This document shows, in pieces, positions 61,074 to 64,000 of a DNA stretch of 64,000 bases (position 1 is its first letter; each line of letters opens with the position of its first letter). The stretch is from Neobacillus mesonae. Lineage in GTDB: Bacteria; Bacillota; Bacilli; Paenibacillales; Paenibacillaceae. Under the pieces are notes generated by a model. The model did not search any database and was not told the DNA's origin. It saw nothing but the letters and a program-made list of their open reading frames with translations. Location: contig JAMBOW010000006.1 of NCBI GenBank assembly GCA_023715865.1, positions 1 through 64,000 of the forward strand. The letters are read 5' to 3'. Position numbers and translations under genes: made by a program.

Positions 61074-62042
61074 GTGGGAAATCAGGCGGTATATACTTCA
61101 CCCGAAGTGGTGACTTTTGGTGAAAGTATGGGGTTGTTCACAGCACAGGATACACGAGGGCTTGAATATGCAAGCACATTACATAAATCATTCGGCGGTG
61201 CAGAAAGCAACGTTGCCATCGGTTTAGCGAGACTCGGTCACCGTGCAGGCTGGTTCGGAAAGCTGGGAAACGACGCTCTAGGTCAGATGATATATAAGGC
61301 CATTCGCGGCGAAGGAGTAGATGTCTCCCATGCTCAGCTAAGTGATGGCGAAACAACCGGCCTCATGATTAGAGAAAATGTACCGGGTAAATCTTCAGTA
61401 CACTATTACCGCAAGCTTTCGGCTGCAAGCCGGATGACACCGTCCGATTTGAATGCTGAGTATATATCAAGAGCAAAAATACTGCACGTAACAGGGATTA
61501 CAGCAGCGATCAGCGAATCCAGCAGAGAAACGCTGTTTGAGGCTGTTCGTATAGCGAAACAGGCGGGAGTTCTCGTAAGCTTTGATCCCAATTTGCGACT
61601 GAAGCTGTGGACACTTGACGAAGCGAGACCTGTTTTATTATCGCTTGCAGAGGAAGCCGATTATTTTCTTCCTGGTCTGGATGAGCTCAAAATGCTCTAT
61701 GAGGAAGAGAACACAGGTAAAATATTTGACCGCCTAAGGCTGATGAAAGCAGTATCTATTGTTAAAGGAGGACCAGACTTGACGTATGTGCTGCAGCAGG
61801 GAGCAGTCGAAGAAGTTCCTTATGTAAAGGCGGAACAGGTCGTGGACACAGTGGGAGCTGGCGATGGCTTCTGCGCCGGTTTCTTGTCAGGTCTGCTGCA
61901 AGGACTGGATCCGGTACAATCAACAGGAATAGGCAGCCTTACAGGCAGCTTGATGGTACAAGCTGTAGGTGATTGGGAAGCGCTTCCGACCTCAGCAGAC
62001 GTCAAGGCTAGACTCAGTAATGTCCAGCATATTGAGCGCTAA
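61074..62042 (+). CDS. kdgK: 2-keto-3-deoxygluconate kinase (PfkB family)
   Basis: The sugar kinase phosphorylates KDG to KDPG in hexuronate breakdown. The 322-aa protein has VVTFGESMGLFTAQ, SFGGAESNVAIGLARLG, the KLSAASRMTP region, SFDPNLRLKLW, and the catalytic DTVGAGDGFCAGF. The start is GTG 61074 (or TTG 61071) after AAGGAGGG; open frame further upstream to 60966 has no family similarity. kdgA follows 62 bases later, which supports KDG as substrate. Confidence 0.9.
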   Translation: MGNQAVYTSPEVVTFGESMGLFTAQDTRGLEYASTLHKSFGGAESNVAIGLARLGHRAGWFGKLGNDALGQMIYKAIRGEGVDVSHAQLSDGETTGLMIRENVPGKSSVHYYRKLSAASRMTPSDLNAEYISRAKILHVTGITAAISESSRETLFEAVRIAKQAGVLVSFDPNLRLKLWTLDEARPVLLSLAEEADYFLPGLDELKMLYEEENTGKIFDRLRLMKAVSIVKGGPDLTYVLQQGAVEEVPYVKAEQVVDTVGAGDGFCAGFLSGLLQGLDPVQSTGIGSLTGSLMVQAVGDWEALPTSADVKARLSNVQHIER

Positions 62043-62104
62043 TTTCATTTCAATAAATTTATGCTTTCATCCATTCATTTATAATCCAAAGGGGAAGAGA
62101 GAAA

Positions 62105-62773
62105 ATGAAAAAATTAGAGCTGTTAGGTAAAATGTTTGAACAAGGCGTCGTTGCCGTATTGCGGGCCGATTCGGCTGATCAAGTCGTCGAAATGGCAGAG
62201 CAGGCGATAGCCGGAGGAATTAAAGTCATTGAGATTACGATGACTGTACCCGGTGCACTGCAGGCGATCGAGCGTTTGAGCCAAAAATATTCATCGAAGG
62301 CAGACAATGAAGCGGACTTTGCAATTATAGGTGTAGGGACAGTGTTGGAACCTCAATCTGCGCGCGCTGCCATTATGGCGGGGTCAGAATTTGTTGTAGG
62401 GCCTTCCTTAAATCCTGAGACGGTGAAATTGTGTAATCTTTATCGTGTACCGATACTGCCAGGGGTCATGACGATCGCTGAAGTTCAATCGGCCTTGGAA
62501 CTTGGTGTGGATGTTGTTAAACTATTCCCGGGGAACGTTTACGACCCATCCATTATAAAGACAATGAAAGGGCCTCTTCCTCAAGCGAACTTTATGCCAA
62601 CCGGTGGGGTGTCTCTGAGCAATCTGGGAGACTGGATCAAAGGAGGCGCGGTTGCTGTCGGAATCGGATCTGATTTAACTGCTGAAGCTGTCAAGACAGG
62701 TGACATGACTCACGTCCGCCGCAAAGCCGAGCAGTATATGGATGCATACCGAAAGGCAGTTCAAGAGAAATAG
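62105..62773 (+). CDS. kdgA: KDPG/KHG aldolase
   Basis: The enzyme cleaves KDPG into pyruvate and glyceraldehyde 3-phosphate. The 222-aa TIM-barrel has VVAVLRADSADQVVEMA, the catalytic Glu region IKVIEITMTVPGAL, EFVVGPSLNPE, and the Schiff-base Lys in DVVKLFPGNVY. Together with kdgK it makes a two-step route from KDG. GGGGAAGAG precedes the ATG. Confidence 0.93.
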   Translation: MKKLELLGKMFEQGVVAVLRADSADQVVEMAEQAIAGGIKVIEITMTVPGALQAIERLSQKYSSKADNEADFAIIGVGTVLEPQSARAAIMAGSEFVVGPSLNPETVKLCNLYRVPILPGVMTIAEVQSALELGVDVVKLFPGNVYDPSIIKTMKGPLPQANFMPTGGVSLSNLGDWIKGGAVAVGIGSDLTAEAVKTGDMTHVRRKAEQYMDAYRKAVQEK

Positions 62774-62811
62774 GAAGGTCAACGGGCAGCTTAGAAAGGT
62801 GAAGAACAAAC

Positions 62812-63591
62812 TTGAATCAAAGTAAAAACAGAATCAGTAAAGCAAAACTAACTCTATGGATTATCATTGGCGTCCTTCTGGTCGCGATACTGGGAGCCTA
62901 TATTTTTATCCAAACGAGTGCCATGGGACCGCTTGCAGATGCACAAGCAGCTATGAAATCGACGGATCAGGTAAAGGTAACATCTGAGAAGAAATGGATT
63001 GAATTTATGCCTGCAAATCCTGAAGGAGTCAGCGTCATATTCTATCAAGGTGGACTGGTTGAGGAAGAGAGCTATGCGCCTCTCGCACAGCTGTTGTCGG
63101 AGGCAGGGCACCCGGTATACATCTCCAGAATGCTTGCTAATCTGGCTGTGACGAAAATGAACCTGGCAAGCGAAATTCAGGAGGCTCATCCAGAACAGAC
63201 CTTTGTTATTGGCGGACACTCCCTTGGAGGAGCGATGACAGCAAGATATGCCGCAAGTCATACGGAGGAGCTCGCTGGTGTGTTCTTTCTCGGCGCATAT
63301 CCAGATGAGAAGGGAAGTATAGACGAAAGCGGACTGCCTGTAATCAGTATTACAGGCACGAAAGATGAAGTAGTGAACCGGGAGAAGCTGGAAGAGGGCA
63401 GAAACTTTGTTCCGCAAGATGCAATCTACTATTCTTTGGATGGCGGTAACCACGCTCAATTCGGAGATTACGGACTTCAAAAAGGGGACGGAACCGCAGA
63501 TATTACATCTCAGGAGCAGCAGCGTCTTACAGCTGAATCATTAATTGCATGGATGGGACAAATCGATTTGTCCGCTCGAGAAAGTGAATAA
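62812..63591 (+). CDS. Membrane-anchored alpha/beta hydrolase
   Basis: The 259-aa protein has an N-terminal membrane segment (about residues 14-33) and a compact hydrolase domain facing outward. The nucleophile elbow is GGHSLGGAM (Ser near residue 139), the acid is in TGTKDEVV and the histidine in GGNHAQFG. The start is TTG 62812 behind AAAGGTGAAG. It follows kdgA by 38 bases and may be cotranscribed, but no sugar-related role can be read from the sequence. Confidence 0.83.
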   Translation: MNQSKNRISKAKLTLWIIIGVLLVAILGAYIFIQTSAMGPLADAQAAMKSTDQVKVTSEKKWIEFMPANPEGVSVIFYQGGLVEEESYAPLAQLLSEAGHPVYISRMLANLAVTKMNLASEIQEAHPEQTFVIGGHSLGGAMTARYAASHTEELAGVFFLGAYPDEKGSIDESGLPVISITGTKDEVVNREKLEEGRNFVPQDAIYYSLDGGNHAQFGDYGLQKGDGTADITSQEQQRLTAESLIAWMGQIDLSARESE

Positions 63592-63610
63592 CTTCATAGG
63601 AACAACACAT

Positions 63611-63642
63611 AAATTCTGACTGATTTCTCAGTCAGAATTTTT
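63611..63642 (+). terminator. Terminator of the kdgK-kdgA-hydrolase unit
   Basis: A 13-bp perfect stem (63611-63623 with 63628-63640) with loop TTTC, ending in T residues. Confidence 0.85.
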
Positions 63643-63676
63643 AAATGATGTAAAAGGATGTGGTCACATCTCTTTA

Positions 63677-64000
63677 TTGAAGATTGGACAGAAGGAAGCT
63701 CATGTTTCTGGTATTTTGTTTGATAAGGACGGAACGCTTTTAAATATTGAAGAATTGTGGACGCCATGGGCTAATTTTGTTCTAGATGAGCTGGAACAGA
63801 AGTTGTCCTCTATGGGTAAAAGCTTTACAGGTACACGGGAACAAGTGCTGGGAACAAGGTGTGACGCCGAAGGCAAGGCGGCCGGCTATGACGCTGAGGG
63901 GCCGTTTGCTATCGCAACTGTAAGTGAGTCTACGGCGGTGCTTGCCTGGCAGTTATATGCTGCAGGAATGCCCTGGAATGATGCAATAACCTGTATTCGT
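63677..64000 (+). CDS. HAD-superfamily hydrolase, N-terminal part (cut by window edge)
   Basis: An open frame of 108 codons runs to the window end. It contains the HAD motif I GILFDKDGTLLNIEELW, with the nucleophile and acid/base Asp, followed by a helical cap region (WTPWANFVLDELEQ). This suggests a phosphoglycolate-phosphatase-like enzyme. The start is uncertain: TTG 63677 is the first ordinary start codon, but AAAGGATG (63653-63660) is 16 or more bases away; an ATC at 63668 is eight bases from it. Confidence 0.75.
   Translation, partial: MKIGQKEAHVSGILFDKDGTLLNIEELWTPWANFVLDELEQKLSSMGKSFTGTREQVLGTRCDAEGKAAGYDAEGPFAIATVSESTAVLAWQLYAAGMPWNDAITCIR

Overview
This window looks like chromosomal DNA from a spore-forming Bacillota, most likely Paenibacillus or a close relative. 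The evidence is the sporulation genes (bofC, spoVB), two T-box leaders, strong Shine-Dalgarno sites with frequent TTG/GTG starts, separate secD and secF genes, and a gene order that follows the Bacillus subtilis ruv-to-yrr region with rearrangements. The genus is an inference. I saw no prophage, insertion sequence, plasmid gene or CRISPR array; this is core housekeeping DNA with a few accessory islands.

Layout. 1-753: end of a tRNA operon (Glu partial, Val, fMet, Asp, Leu, Gly, Leu, Pro) with a terminator. 814-12300: bofC, then ruvC-ruvA-ruvB, a SpoIID/LytB-domain protein, queA-tgt (queuosine), yajC, two small membrane proteins (yrzE-like, yetF-like), spoVB and comN. 12450-18680: secD-secF, a divergent CDF-type transporter, recJ, apt. 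18798-24507: uracil permease, relA-dtd, a possible 55-aa ORF between two hairpins, a PfpI-like protein and a small unknown protein. 24749-29648: a T-box-controlled hisS ... aspS-tcdA unit, interrupted between hisS and aspS by an array of eight 57-58 bp tandem repeats and three further hairpins. 29793-33376: a purine permease and helD. 33411-34640 (minus): three related small membrane proteins, one apparently starting at ATT. 34781-41802: a small unknown gene, rarA, two fluC genes, a PCYCGC lipoprotein, mnmA (minus), cymR-cysteine desulfurase, a PRC-barrel protein and a zinc-ribbon protein. 42065-51332: AI-2E family permease, T-box-controlled alaS, ireB-ruvX-two DUF1292 proteins, mltG, and two U32-family (TrhP-like) genes. 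51517-58585: chemotaxis receptor, class B penicillin-binding protein, a second AI-2E permease (minus), polysaccharide deacetylase. 58650-64000: ilvD (minus), a KGG-repeat stress protein (minus), kdgK-kdgA-alpha/beta hydrolase, and a HAD hydrolase cut by the window edge.

Main themes are tRNA charging and modification (hisS, aspS, alaS, queA, tgt, mnmA, dtd, tcdA, TrhP-like pair), Holliday-junction and recombination functions (ruvABC, recJ, rarA, ruvX), protein export (yajC, secDF), stringent response and nucleotide salvage (relA, apt, two permeases), and envelope/sporulation (spoVB, bofC, SpoIID-like, mltG, penicillin-binding protein).

Points most worth a second look: the three-gene membrane-protein family with an apparent ATT start (33411-34640); the hisS-aspS repeat array (26404-26865); the hisS T-box whose tRNA-acceptor bulge fits tRNA-Asp better than tRNA-His; an orphan promoter overlapped by a palindrome and a cre-like site (24552-24599); the absence of trmR between mltG and the TrhP-like genes; and a CDF-type transporter lacking the usual metal ligands. 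Everything here was read by eye; no alignment, folding or database search was run.
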